A DNA stretch of 63,082 bases from NCBI GenBank assembly GCA_023383055.1, contig JAHDYP010000018.1:1-63082 (forward strand), given 5' to 3'. Below are positions 36,597 to 45,520 of the stretch, one piece after another. A model generated the notes under the pieces. That model was not told the origin of the DNA. It made no database searches and saw nothing but the letters and a program-made list of their open reading frames with translations. The position numbers and the translations under genes were made by a program. Source of the DNA: Verrucomicrobiota bacterium. GTDB taxonomy: Bacteria > Verrucomicrobiota > Verrucomicrobiia > Limisphaerales > JAHDYP01. Numbering within the stretch: position 1 is the stretch's first letter; the number at the start of each line of letters is the position of its first letter.

Positions 36597-39551
36597 TCAT
36601 TTCACCGTGAAGCGATACTCCCCCGAACCGACCTCCAATGCCGCGCGATCCCCCCGCACACCCAGCCAGCGCACCTCCGGCACGCTGCTTACCGCCGCCC
36701 CATCCACTCGGACTTGATCGGGATTCCGCGCCGGCAACAACACGGTCGCCGTCGTGTTCGCCGGGATCCGCACCGCCAGTTCGAATCCGTCGCCCTGCCG
36801 CCATTCGCTCCTGATCCCGCCCCGGATCGAGTCATACTCCGCCCGCACCCAATCCAACACCGGCTTCCCGCCTTCCCCCGCACGTCGGGGCGGTCCCGGC
36901 CGGATCCAGATTCTCCGGTAACCGGGTCCGTCCGTGTCAATCCCCGCCAGGCCCTGGAACAGCCATTCACAGACCGCCCCGAACGCGTAATGGCTGAAGG
37001 AGTTCATCGCGGCATTGTGCCGGCCGAAGGCATCTTCCTTCGTGTAGCTGTCCCAACGTTCCCAAATCGTGGTTGCCCCATTCACGATCTCGTAGCCCCA
37101 CGAGGGAAACTCGCGGCTCTGCAACAGGCGCAAAGCCAGATCGTGATGTCCATGCGCGCTCAATACCGGCAACAGCGGCCGCGTTCCGAGGAATCCCGTG
37201 GCCATCCGCCCGCCGTTGGCGTCGATCTTGCCGGCCAGCCGTGCCGCCGCCGGACCCCTGGCCTCCTCCGGCAACAGCCCCACATACAATGCCAGGGCAT
37301 AGGCGGTCTGTGTGTCGACCGACAACCGGCCGTCGCCGACCAGATACTTCTTCGCAAACGCACCCTGAATCGCCTCGAACAACTGCCGGTAATTCCGGGC
37401 ATCGACCTCGCGTCCGATCACGGCCGCCATCTCGGCCATCAGGCTTGCCGTGTAGGCATAGTAACAAACATCCACATACTCCACCGGCGTGGTTTCTCCC
37501 AGCGCCAGCCAATCCCCCCACGGGTTCCCAATCGACACCCCCAAATACCCCGGGCTCGCCGCCATCCGGAATTCCATGAACCGCCGCATCGAATCATAGT
37601 GCCGCTCGATCATTCGCCGGTCCCCATACACCTGATACATCGTCCAGGGACAGATAATCCCCGCGTCCATCCAGGCCGTCCCAAACGTCTTCCGCGGCTC
37701 CCCGTGCGCCATCGGATACGGCGCATAATCCGGATACGCCCCAAACGATCGCTGCGCCTCCTCGACGTCGTCCAGCCACTTGGTGAAAAACGACGCCACA
37801 TCCGCGTTGAACGTCGCCGCCCGCGCGTAGATCTGCGCGTCGCCCATCCACCCGAGCCGCTCGTCCCGCTGCGGACAATCCGTCGGGATCTCGACAAAAT
37901 TGGCCCGCTGCGTCCAGACCACGTTCCGGTAAAGCTGGTTCACCATCGGATCGGAACATTCGAACCGGCTGGCCAGCGGCGTATCCGAATGCAACGCCAA
38001 CCCCGTCACCGCCTCCAACCCGGGGCGATCCGTCAAACCCCTCAACTCGACATACTGAAAGCCGTGATACGTGAACCGCGGGGTCCACTCTTCTCCCCCC
38101 GCATCCCCACGCAGGATATAAGTGTCCGTCGCCCGCGCCCGACGCAGATTCTCGGTCATCAATCGCCCGTCCGGATGCAGCATCTCACCATACCGGATCT
38201 GCAGCCGTGTCCCCCGCGGCCCCCGCACCCGCAGACGAATCACCCCGGCAAAGTTCTGGCCCAGATTGAAGATGTACACCCCCGGCTCCGGCTCGGTCAG
38301 CTCGCGCGCCGGTAACGCTTCGGTGATCCGGATCGGCGGTCCCGGGTAGGCCTGCAAGCGACCCGGCGCCACGAATCCCAGCTCCACCTCCCGATCGCCC
38401 ATCGTGTCCGAGAATATCGCGGGACAACGGTCCGACCCCGACGCCCTGATGGCCCGCGCCCAACCGCCGCCGGCATAACCCGGCTCCGACCAACCCGCCA
38501 ACTCCATCCGCGCGTCGTACGTCTCCCCCATGATCAAGTCCGCCTCCCGGATCGGACCGTCCCCGGTCGTTTGCCAGCTCGGGTCGGTCCCAATCACCGC
38601 GCGCGATCCGTCGTCATACTCGAGCTCGAGCTGCAGCCGAACGGCAGGGGTCTTGCCGTAGAAATAACGCCCCGCCCGATTGGGCCCGTATCCCACCAGC
38701 AGCCCATACCCCACATACCCGCAATACCACCCCTCCGCCACCGTCGCCCCAAGCGCGTTCGCCCCCGACCGGATCAACCCGGTCACCTCAAACGTGTTGT
38801 GGTAAGCCCGCAACCGGTAATCCGACCAGCCGGGCGTGAAATACGCATCCCCCACCCGCCGACCGTTCACGTGCAACTCGTATATTCCCAGCGCCGTCGC
38901 ATGGATCACCGCCCGCCGCACCTGCCGCGACGCCTCGAACTCCTTCCGATAATACTGCGCCGGCGGCAAATACAGTCCACTCCGGCTGGTGTGCAGCGGC
39001 GTCGTGTCCTGAAAACTGATCCATTCCGCCGTCCAATCCTCCGGCTCCAACAACCCCATGCTCCACCTCGCCGGTTCGCTCCACCCCGATGCCGCTCCAT
39101 CCCGATCCCACACCCGCACCCGCCAGTGACATTCCTGACGCGATGCGAGCCCCGCCCCTCCGTAAGCATGACCTATCGTCTCGCCATCCGGGACCTTGCC
39201 CGTGTCCCACAGGCCGGGCACACCCGACTCCAGCTCGGCGAGCGAACGCGCCACCTGAATTTGATATGCCGTCTGCACGTCACCGCGCCGGTCGGACTCC
39301 ACCCGCCAACTTAACCGCGGCCGCCGCTCGTCCAACCCTTGCGGATCCGCATGATACTCGCACCGCAGCGCGACCGGCCGCAGGTCGGCCTGAAGCGACC
39401 CCGCGCCTACCAGCAGTGCGATCATCCAGCCCATGCACCGCCTCCACGCCGAACGCTCTGAAACGATTGAAAATCCGCAGGGTCCAGTCGTACTCGGGAC
39501 CGCCCGGAGTGCCAGGCGACCGCAAGGCTCACCCCGCATTCGATTCATCAT
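36597..39551 (-). CDS. GH78 alpha-L-rhamnosidase, secreted
   Basis: 984 aa. GGAGG six bases before ATG 39551 fixes the start, although the hydrophobic signal core (MGWMIALLVGAGSLQA) only begins at residue 40, an unusually long n-region. The domain order is that of bacterial GH78: N-terminal beta-sandwiches including Bac_rhamnosid_N (about residues 170-420, ALGIYELHVNGRRVGD), an (alpha/alpha)6 catalytic barrel, and a C-terminal beta-sandwich. The conserved acidic motifs are CPQRDERLGWMGDAQ with E564, and TTIWERWDSY with E831. The enzyme would remove terminal alpha-L-rhamnose from glycans. Neighbouring aldolase and sulfatase genes fit catabolism of a rhamnose-containing polysaccharide. Confidence 0.94.
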   Translation of the reverse strand: MMNRMRGEPCGRLALRAVPSTTGPCGFSIVSERSAWRRCMGWMIALLVGAGSLQADLRPVALRCEYHADPQGLDERRPRLSWRVESDRRGDVQTAYQIQVARSLAELESGVPGLWDTGKVPDGETIGHAYGGAGLASRQECHWRVRVWDRDGAASGWSEPARWSMGLLEPEDWTAEWISFQDTTPLHTSRSGLYLPPAQYYRKEFEASRQVRRAVIHATALGIYELHVNGRRVGDAYFTPGWSDYRLRAYHNTFEVTGLIRSGANALGATVAEGWYCGYVGYGLLVGYGPNRAGRYFYGKTPAVRLQLELEYDDGSRAVIGTDPSWQTTGDGPIREADLIMGETYDARMELAGWSEPGYAGGGWARAIRASGSDRCPAIFSDTMGDREVELGFVAPGRLQAYPGPPIRITEALPARELTEPEPGVYIFNLGQNFAGVIRLRVRGPRGTRLQIRYGEMLHPDGRLMTENLRRARATDTYILRGDAGGEEWTPRFTYHGFQYVELRGLTDRPGLEAVTGLALHSDTPLASRFECSDPMVNQLYRNVVWTQRANFVEIPTDCPQRDERLGWMGDAQIYARAATFNADVASFFTKWLDDVEEAQRSFGAYPDYAPYPMAHGEPRKTFGTAWMDAGIICPWTMYQVYGDRRMIERHYDSMRRFMEFRMAASPGYLGVSIGNPWGDWLALGETTPVEYVDVCYYAYTASLMAEMAAVIGREVDARNYRQLFEAIQGAFAKKYLVGDGRLSVDTQTAYALALYVGLLPEEARGPAAARLAGKIDANGGRMATGFLGTRPLLPVLSAHGHHDLALRLLQSREFPSWGYEIVNGATTIWERWDSYTKEDAFGRHNAAMNSFSHYAFGAVCEWLFQGLAGIDTDGPGYRRIWIRPGPPRRAGEGGKPVLDWVRAEYDSIRGGIRSEWRQGDGFELAVRIPANTTATVLLPARNPDQVRVDGAAVSSVPEVRWLGVRGDRAALEVGSGEYRFTVK

Positions 39552-39630
39552 GCATTCCTCCTATTTCAAATCCTCTATCCCTTCCAAATCTCGCAACTCG
39601 GTTATCCGTGGTATCCGTGTAATCCGTGGT

Positions 39631-40572
39631 TCATTTCAAATCCTCAATCCCTTCCAAATCCTGCAACGCCGACTCAATTCGCTCGCGTTCCGGCGCCCGG
39701 AACCGCGAAAACGGCTCCGCCATGAAATCGTCGCACACCCCCAGACAAGCCAGCGCGCATTTAATCCCCTTGATGATCGTCGATGGATGTTTCCCGATGC
39801 GATAGAGTCCCCCGGACACGCGCAGAATCCGTCGATGTCCCTCGCGCGCCCGCGCCAGGTCGCCCGCCGCCGCCGCTTCATACGTCCGCACGTAGAGCCG
39901 CGGAAAGATGTTCGCGCCCCCGTTCACGCCTCCATAGCCTCCAAGCAGCACGCTCTCCACCATCATCTCTTCCGGCCCAATCAAAAGCGACCAGTCCGGA
40001 CGCCGCGGCAACCGCTGCAGCACGGCATGAAAATACCCCATGTCACCCGAACTATCCTTCATCCCCACAATGCCGCCCTGCTCCATCGCCCATTCCACCG
40101 TGTCGAGCGCGAACGGCACCTTCGTCAACGGCGGCATGTTGTAGAGGTAGAGCGGCAGGGGCAACTCCGGCACCAGATGACTCAAATACTCCCGCAGCTC
40201 CGGTTGGCCTTCCGGCATGTAATAGGGCGGCGCCAATACGACCGCCGCCACCCCCGCCTCGGCTGCGTGGCGCGCCACGCTCAGCGACTCGACGTACGCC
40301 GTGTCCGTGATCCCGACCAGCACCGGCACCCGCCCCGCCACCTGCCGGCACACCTGGTCAATCAATTCCCGCCGCAACCGGTAGCTCAGGCTCGGCCCTT
40401 CGCCTGTGGTGCCCAGAATGAACAACCCATGCACCCCTCCCGCCAGGATGTGCTCGAGCAACCGTTCCAACCCGGCGCGGTCCAGCGTGTCGCGATCAAG
40501 CAAGGGCGTGGCCATCGGCGGAACGATCCCGCGCAACGGCAGTTTCAGAGAATTGGATCCCGAAGCGTTCAT
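39631..40572 (-). CDS. DHDPS/N-acetylneuraminate lyase family aldolase
   Basis: 313 aa TIM barrel. FILGTTGEGPSLS holds the GTTGEG signature (54-59), Y144 lies in LYLYNMPP, and K172 in GIVGMKDSSGD is the Schiff-base lysine. Family members include dihydrodipicolinate synthase, sialic-acid lyase and 2-keto-3-deoxy sugar-acid aldolases. The gene lies 79 bp upstream of the rhamnosidase on the same strand and far from any lysine-pathway gene, so a sugar-acid aldolase role (for example on a deoxy-keto acid from rhamnose) is more likely than dapA. Specificity cannot be read from the sequence alone. Confidence 0.9.
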   Translation of the reverse strand: MNASGSNSLKLPLRGIVPPMATPLLDRDTLDRAGLERLLEHILAGGVHGLFILGTTGEGPSLSYRLRRELIDQVCRQVAGRVPVLVGITDTAYVESLSVARHAAEAGVAAVVLAPPYYMPEGQPELREYLSHLVPELPLPLYLYNMPPLTKVPFALDTVEWAMEQGGIVGMKDSSGDMGYFHAVLQRLPRRPDWSLLIGPEEMMVESVLLGGYGGVNGGANIFPRLYVRTYEAAAAGDLARAREGHRRILRVSGGLYRIGKHPSTIIKGIKCALACLGVCDDFMAEPFSRFRAPERERIESALQDLEGIEDLK

Positions 40573-40684
40573 TGCCCGGCATCACACCATCCATCCGCCC
40601 AAAACGCAAGTTGGGCCGCGCCCACGCTCCGCGCTTGCCCTGCCGGCTCGCGCTCTGATCTACTGCCACGCACACATTCGCCTT
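40573..40684. promoter_or_regulatory. Divergent intergenic region between aldolase and sulfatase
   Basis: A 112-bp gap separates the minus-strand aldolase start from the plus-strand sulfatase start, so promoters for both directions probably lie here or inside the adjacent 5' ends. No -35/-10 pair or operator palindrome could be identified with confidence. Confidence 0.35.
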
Positions 40685-42079
40685 ATGACCGCCGCTTCGC
40701 ATCTCGTGCTCAGCCGCTGGCTCCTCGCCGCGGGTTGCATCCTCGGCTTCACCAGCATTCAAACCCTCGCCCAGAAACCGTCGCGCCCTCCCAACTTCGT
40801 CCTCATCTTCCTCGATGACGCCGGCTGGGCCGATTTCCAGCCGTTCGCTCCCACGCCCTATCCAACCCCCCATGTCCAACGCCTCGCCGACGAGGGTTGT
40901 CGGTTCGACAACTTCTACGTCCCCCAGGCCGTCTGCTCCGCTTCGCGCGCCTCCCTCCTCACCGGTTGTTACCCTGGTCGCACCCGCGTCTTCGGCGCCC
41001 ATCCCCCCCGGGCTCGCGGCCTCGAACCCAACTTCGCCACGCTCGGCGAAATGCTCCAGGCCCGCGGCTATGCCACCGCCGTCTTCGGCAAATGGCATAT
41101 CGGCGACCAACCCGACACCCGCCCGCCCGCCCGCGGCTTCGCCGAATCCTGCGGCCTCATGTATTCGAACGACATGTGGGAGTTCCACCCGGAAAACCCG
41201 GCGTATTGGGGACAGTTTCCTCTCCAATACTGGGTCAATGGCAAGGTCACCATCGAACGCGTCACGCCCGAGCACCAACCCATGCTCACCACCTGGTACA
41301 CCGAAAGCGCCGTCGATTTCATCCACCGCCACCGCCACCAACCTTTCCTCCTCTATCTCCCCCACTCCATGCCGCACGTCCCGCTCTTCTGCAGCCCGAG
41401 GTTTAAAGGCAAATCCGGCGCCGGCCTCTACGGCGATGTCATGATGGAAATCGATTGGTCGGTCGGCGAAATCCTCCAGGCCCTGGACGCCGCCCAAATT
41501 GCCGACCAGACTCTCGTCCTCTTCACCTCCGACAACGGCCCCTGGATTTCGTACGGCAATCACGCCGGCAAAACCCCCTTCCGCGAAGCCAAAGGCACCG
41601 GGTTCGACGGCGGCATTCGCAGCCCATGCCTCATCCGCTTCCCGGGTCAAATCCAACCCGGCACCCGCTCCACCAACGCCTTCTCCTCCATCGACGTGCT
41701 CCCCACCTTCGCTCATCTCGCCGGGGCCGATCTCCCCCGGAACCCGATTGACGGCCGCAACGTCTGGGATCTGCTCGCCGGCAAGCCCGGCGCCACCCAT
41801 CCCCATCCGTTCTACGCGTTCTCCACCGACCGCACCCTCGAAGGTGTGATCTCCGGCGACGGCCGTTGGAAACTCCATCTCCCTCATCCCTACCGCACCC
41901 TGGCCACACCCGGACACGACGGCCAGGCCGGCAAATACCAAACCGCCCACATCGGCCTCTCGCTCTTCGATCTCGTCGACGATCCCCTCGAAACCATCAA
42001 CGTCATCGCGCGTTTCCCCGACGTCGCCACCCGCCTCCAGTCCTTCGCCGAACAACACCGCCAGCAGTTCTACCCCTAA
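40685..42079 (+). CDS. Secreted type I sulfatase
   Basis: 464 aa from ATG 40685, followed by a signal peptide (LVLSRWLLAAGCILGFTS). PNFVLIFLDDAGWAD supplies the metal-binding aspartates (D44, D45). The modified residue is C84 in VCSASRASLLTG, a C-x-A-x-R formylglycine site, and D283-N284 in TSDNGPW completes the alkaline-phosphatase-like metal site. Such enzymes hydrolyse sulfate esters after C84 is oxidised to formylglycine by a maturase, none of which is encoded here. A sulfatase next to a rhamnosidase points to a sulfated, rhamnose-bearing polysaccharide. The dihaem-protein gene follows after 20 bp, so the two probably form an operon. Confidence 0.94.
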   Translation: MTAASHLVLSRWLLAAGCILGFTSIQTLAQKPSRPPNFVLIFLDDAGWADFQPFAPTPYPTPHVQRLADEGCRFDNFYVPQAVCSASRASLLTGCYPGRTRVFGAHPPRARGLEPNFATLGEMLQARGYATAVFGKWHIGDQPDTRPPARGFAESCGLMYSNDMWEFHPENPAYWGQFPLQYWVNGKVTIERVTPEHQPMLTTWYTESAVDFIHRHRHQPFLLYLPHSMPHVPLFCSPRFKGKSGAGLYGDVMMEIDWSVGEILQALDAAQIADQTLVLFTSDNGPWISYGNHAGKTPFREAKGTGFDGGIRSPCLIRFPGQIQPGTRSTNAFSSIDVLPTFAHLAGADLPRNPIDGRNVWDLLAGKPGATHPHPFYAFSTDRTLEGVISGDGRWKLHLPHPYRTLATPGHDGQAGKYQTAHIGLSLFDLVDDPLETINVIARFPDVATRLQSFAEQHRQQFYP

Positions 42080-42099
42080 CCCAAACAATCCCCGGTTCC

Positions 42100-44610
42100 A
42101 TGAAAAGTCGCCCTCTCGCCGCAATCCGGGCTATTCTGTGCGGGTTCACGCCCTTCTTGCTGGCAATGTCGCTGATCGTTCCCGCCGCAGTCGGCGCCCG
42201 CACCGGAGACGACGTCACCGCCGAATGGTCGAACCTCGCCCGCCAGATTGCCTTTTGCCGCACCAACCCGATGCCGGATCGGCTCCGGCAGGAAGCCTTG
42301 CGGCCGGAAGCCCTGATCTGGCCGGACGACCGCGATCCGCTCGACCTCGTGCTGCGGCGCACCCGGGCGTTGCTCGCGCATTTTGAAAGCGCCCACCCGG
42401 AATTGGATTGGGCAAACGAACGCGCTTCCGTGACCGAACTCGCGCATCGCGCCGATGCCTTGGGCCCGGACCGATCACAAGATCGTCGCGATCTGTTTGC
42501 CGAGTCGCAGCGCCTCCGCCGCCGCATCGCGTTCCGCAATCCGTTGCTCGATTTCACCGACCTGGTTTTCCTCACCCACCACAAACAGGGCCGCGGCGAG
42601 GTCCACATGGTGGATCAATACGAAGGCCACACCGCCCGACCCGGCGGCGGGCTGTACATTCTGCGCGACGCCTTCTCAGACACCCCTTCCGCGGTGAATG
42701 TGCTCGCGCCATCAAAGGTGCAAAACGGCCGGCTGCAAGGGCAGCGCCTCGAACACGGTTCTTTCATCTCGCTCGAATTGGATTACGACGCCGAACTCGT
42801 TTACTTCGCCTGGACCGAGGCCAAGGATATGCCGGCGGACGCCTCCTGGGCCGGCCAGTTCTGGACCAGGGAGGAAGCCGTGGCGGATGGCAAACCCCAC
42901 TACTACTGGAGCCCCGAGACCTGCTACCACCTGTACCGGGCACGCCTGGATGGGGGTGAGTTGGTCCAACTGACCGACGGCCCGTGGAACGATTTTGATC
43001 CCTGCCTCCTGCCCAACGGCCGCATCGCCTTCATCTCCGAACGCCGCGGCGGCTTCCTGCGGTGCGGCGCCCGCCCCAACCCCACCTTCACCCTGCACGC
43101 CATGATGCCCGACGGCACCGACATCATCCCCCTGAGCGCGCACGAAACCCACGAGTGGCATCCCAGCGTCACCCACGACGGCATGATCGTCTACACCCGC
43201 TGGGACTACGTCGACCGCGACAGCGACATCGCCCATCATCCCTGGAGCTGTTACCCGGACGGACGCGATCCCCGCGCCCTGCACGGCAACTACCCCCACG
43301 CCCGCGAGCATCGCCCCTGGATGGAACTCTCGATCCGCGCGGTGCCCGGCTCCTCCCGGTTGGTCGCGGTGGCCGCCGCCCATCACGGCGAAAACTACGG
43401 ATCGATCGTGCTGGTGGACCCGCGCCTCGAGGACGACGGCGCCTGTCGCCAGTTGAAACGGGTCACCCCTGAGGTCCATTTCCCGGAATCCGAACTGGCC
43501 CCAGGCATTCCCGGTCCCATCCACCGCGGCGGCAACCGCCACGGCCAGGTCTACGGCCAGCCCTGGCCACTGAGCGAAGACTTCTACCTCGTCGTGTACG
43601 ACCCGGACGAACAACACTACGGCCTGTACCTCCTCGACAGCTTCGGCAACCGGATCCATCTCTACACCGACCCGGAAGTGCCGTGTCTCGATCCGATCCC
43701 GCTCAAACCGCGCCCCCGCCCGCCGGTGATCCCCATCCAAACGACGCAGGCACAGGCCGATCGAACGCCGGGCGACAACGCCGCCACCGCCACCGCCGCC
43801 GTGATGAACGTCTACGACGCCACCCTGCCCTGGCCCAATGGCACGGTCATCAAAGCGCTGCGCATCGTCCAGCTCTTCCCCAAAACTACCCGCATCGCCA
43901 ACGACCCCAACATCGGCATCGGCAACCAGTCCCTCGGCCGCGGCGTCCTCGGCACCGTGCCGGTCGAAGCCGACGGCTCCGCCCACTTCGAACTCCCTCC
44001 CGGTCTGCCCGTCTACTTCCAGGCGCTCGACGAACAGGGCCGGGCCGTTCAAACCATGCGTTCGGTCACTTATGTTCACCGGGGCGAACGCCTCTTCTGC
44101 CAGGGCTGCCACGAATCCCGCCACGACGTCGCCACCACGCCCAATTCCCGACCAGCCGCTCTCGCCCTGCAACGCCCCCCATCCCCCCTGGTTCCCGAAG
44201 TCGAAGGTTCGTGGCCGCTCACCTTCCCCAGACTCGTGCAACCCGTCCTTGATCGGAATTGCGTCGGTTGCCACGAGCGCGAGCCCAAAGCGCCCAGCCT
44301 CGCGGCCACGCCTGGCCGTTATGGTTGGTCCGAAGCCTATCATACCGTCGCCCCGCATGCCTGGGCCAAACACGGCGGCAACGGGTGGCTCGCCAAAAAC
44401 CTCACCAGCTACTCCGTCCCCGGCCAGGTCGGCGCGCGCGGCTCCGCCCTGTTGCGCCTGCTCGAGGCGGGTCACCATGAGCTCACCTTGGACGCCGCGG
44501 ACTGGTATCGCCTGACCCTCTGGCTCGATCTCAACAGCAACTTCCACGGGGTCTATCACGATCTGGCCGCCCAGGCCCGGGGCGATCCAGTCGCGCCCAT
44601 CCTCCAATAA
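42100..44610 (+). CDS. HzsA-related secreted protein with two haem c-binding motifs
   Basis: 836 aa from ATG 42100, with a signal peptide (FTPFLLAMSLIVPAAVGA). The middle is a propeller-like region with PD40/TolB-like strands (GELVQLTDGPWNDFDPCLL, GRIAFISERRGGF). Two CxxCH motifs follow: CQGCH at 667-671 and CVGCH at 721-725. Order, length and motifs resemble HzsA, the alpha subunit of hydrazine synthase, and the broad PVC family named after it. Nothing else in the window suggests anammox, and other Hzs subunits are absent. A periplasmic cytochrome c with an oxidoreductase or binding role is the safe call. It follows the sulfatase by 20 bp. Confidence 0.88.
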   Translation: MKSRPLAAIRAILCGFTPFLLAMSLIVPAAVGARTGDDVTAEWSNLARQIAFCRTNPMPDRLRQEALRPEALIWPDDRDPLDLVLRRTRALLAHFESAHPELDWANERASVTELAHRADALGPDRSQDRRDLFAESQRLRRRIAFRNPLLDFTDLVFLTHHKQGRGEVHMVDQYEGHTARPGGGLYILRDAFSDTPSAVNVLAPSKVQNGRLQGQRLEHGSFISLELDYDAELVYFAWTEAKDMPADASWAGQFWTREEAVADGKPHYYWSPETCYHLYRARLDGGELVQLTDGPWNDFDPCLLPNGRIAFISERRGGFLRCGARPNPTFTLHAMMPDGTDIIPLSAHETHEWHPSVTHDGMIVYTRWDYVDRDSDIAHHPWSCYPDGRDPRALHGNYPHAREHRPWMELSIRAVPGSSRLVAVAAAHHGENYGSIVLVDPRLEDDGACRQLKRVTPEVHFPESELAPGIPGPIHRGGNRHGQVYGQPWPLSEDFYLVVYDPDEQHYGLYLLDSFGNRIHLYTDPEVPCLDPIPLKPRPRPPVIPIQTTQAQADRTPGDNAATATAAVMNVYDATLPWPNGTVIKALRIVQLFPKTTRIANDPNIGIGNQSLGRGVLGTVPVEADGSAHFELPPGLPVYFQALDEQGRAVQTMRSVTYVHRGERLFCQGCHESRHDVATTPNSRPAALALQRPPSPLVPEVEGSWPLTFPRLVQPVLDRNCVGCHEREPKAPSLAATPGRYGWSEAYHTVAPHAWAKHGGNGWLAKNLTSYSVPGQVGARGSALLRLLEAGHHELTLDAADWYRLTLWLDLNSNFHGVYHDLAAQARGDPVAPILQ

Positions 44611-44791
44611 AAGGAATGTTCCATTGGTTTCCAGTCGCCAAACCACTACCCGGCGGGCAGATCGTCATCCGATCGATCGGTTTCCGCGCCCCGCCGCCCG
44701 AACTCGAGCCAAAACCGTAACGCTCCGATTCGACAGCCGCGCCATACGGGTACAGATTGCGGGCGCGGATTGAGCACGGAATGCGTTGTCC

Positions 44792-45520
44792 ATGAATGCC
44801 CCACCCCATGCCCGAGCGGACCACGTGAGCGCGCGCACGAACGGTGAACTCGTGTTGCATGCGCTCGAGGTGTCGAAAGCTTACGGTCACCGACCGGTCC
44901 TCCGCGCGGTTTCCTTCCGGCTGCATGCCGGCCAACGGCTCGCACTCACCGGCCCTTCCGGCAGCGGCAAGACGACGTTGCTGAACTGCCTCGGCGGAGT
45001 GGACCGGCCCGACTCCGGCTCGATCCTTCTCCGCGGCCAGCCGCTGGAAAGACTTTCCAGCGACGCGCTCGCCCGGGTGCGCCGCCGTCGAGTGGGCACC
45101 GTCTTTCAGTTCTTTCATCTGCTGCCCACGTTGACAGCGTTTGAGAACGTCGAATTTCCCCTGCAATTGAACGGCGTCCCCGCTGACCAGCGCCAGGGAC
45201 GCGTCCAGTCGCTCCTGGAACGGGTCAACCTGGGGGCGCGCGCGCGCGCCTTTCCCGCGCAACTTTCCGGCGGTGAAATGCAGCGGGTGGCCATCGCCCG
45301 GGCGCTCGTGCATCAACCCGACTTGATCCTTGCCGATGAGCCGACCGGCAACTTGGACTCGGCCAACGGCGAGAACATCCTCGCCCTGCTCCACGATCTC
45401 ACCGAGGAGACCGCCACCGCACTGGTGCTCGTGACTCACAGCCTGGAAGCGACCCGGATTTGCCATCGCACCATCCATTTGCGCGACGGCGCGGTGGTAT
45501 CGGAGACGGAGCATGCCTGA
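44792..45520 (+). CDS. ABC transporter ATP-binding protein (LolD/MacB class)
   Basis: 242 aa from ATG 44792. All nucleotide-binding motifs are present: Walker A GPSGSGKTT (54-62), Q-loop Q106 in VFQFFHLLPT, signature LSGGE (158-162), Walker B LILADEP (178-184), D-loop GNLDS and the switch histidine in LVTHS near 217. The class works with FtsX-type permeases to move lipids, lipoproteins or hydrophobic products out of the inner membrane, or as mechanotransmission pumps. Its last 8 bases overlap the permease start, so the two are translationally coupled. Confidence 0.95.
   Translation: MNAPPHARADHVSARTNGELVLHALEVSKAYGHRPVLRAVSFRLHAGQRLALTGPSGSGKTTLLNCLGGVDRPDSGSILLRGQPLERLSSDALARVRRRRVGTVFQFFHLLPTLTAFENVEFPLQLNGVPADQRQGRVQSLLERVNLGARARAFPAQLSGGEMQRVAIARALVHQPDLILADEPTGNLDSANGENILALLHDLTEETATALVLVTHSLEATRICHRTIHLRDGAVVSETEHA

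Noticed and set aside
36393..38315. 640-codon plus-strand frame across the transglycosylase and rhamnosidase
   Set aside because: Arg/Pro/His-rich shadow crossing two real minus-strand genes.
39631..40572. dapA (lysine biosynthesis) as the name for the aldolase
   Set aside because: The family signature does not discriminate substrates, and the neighbours are glycan-degradation genes, so no symbol was assigned.
42100..44610. Evidence for anammox metabolism
   Set aside because: Only an HzsA-like protein is present; no HzsB/C, Hdh or other anammox genes are in the window, and the wider HzsA-related family occurs in non-anammox bacteria.
42712..44646. 644-codon minus-strand frame opposite the dihaem protein
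   Set aside because: The sense strand has a signal peptide and two CxxCH motifs; the antisense translation is Gly/Val/Asp-rich without motifs.
14640..44716. Shared phrase ACTCGAGCCAAAA at 14642 and 44701
   Set aside because: It is only about 13-14 bp, with no extended similarity around it, so it may be chance.
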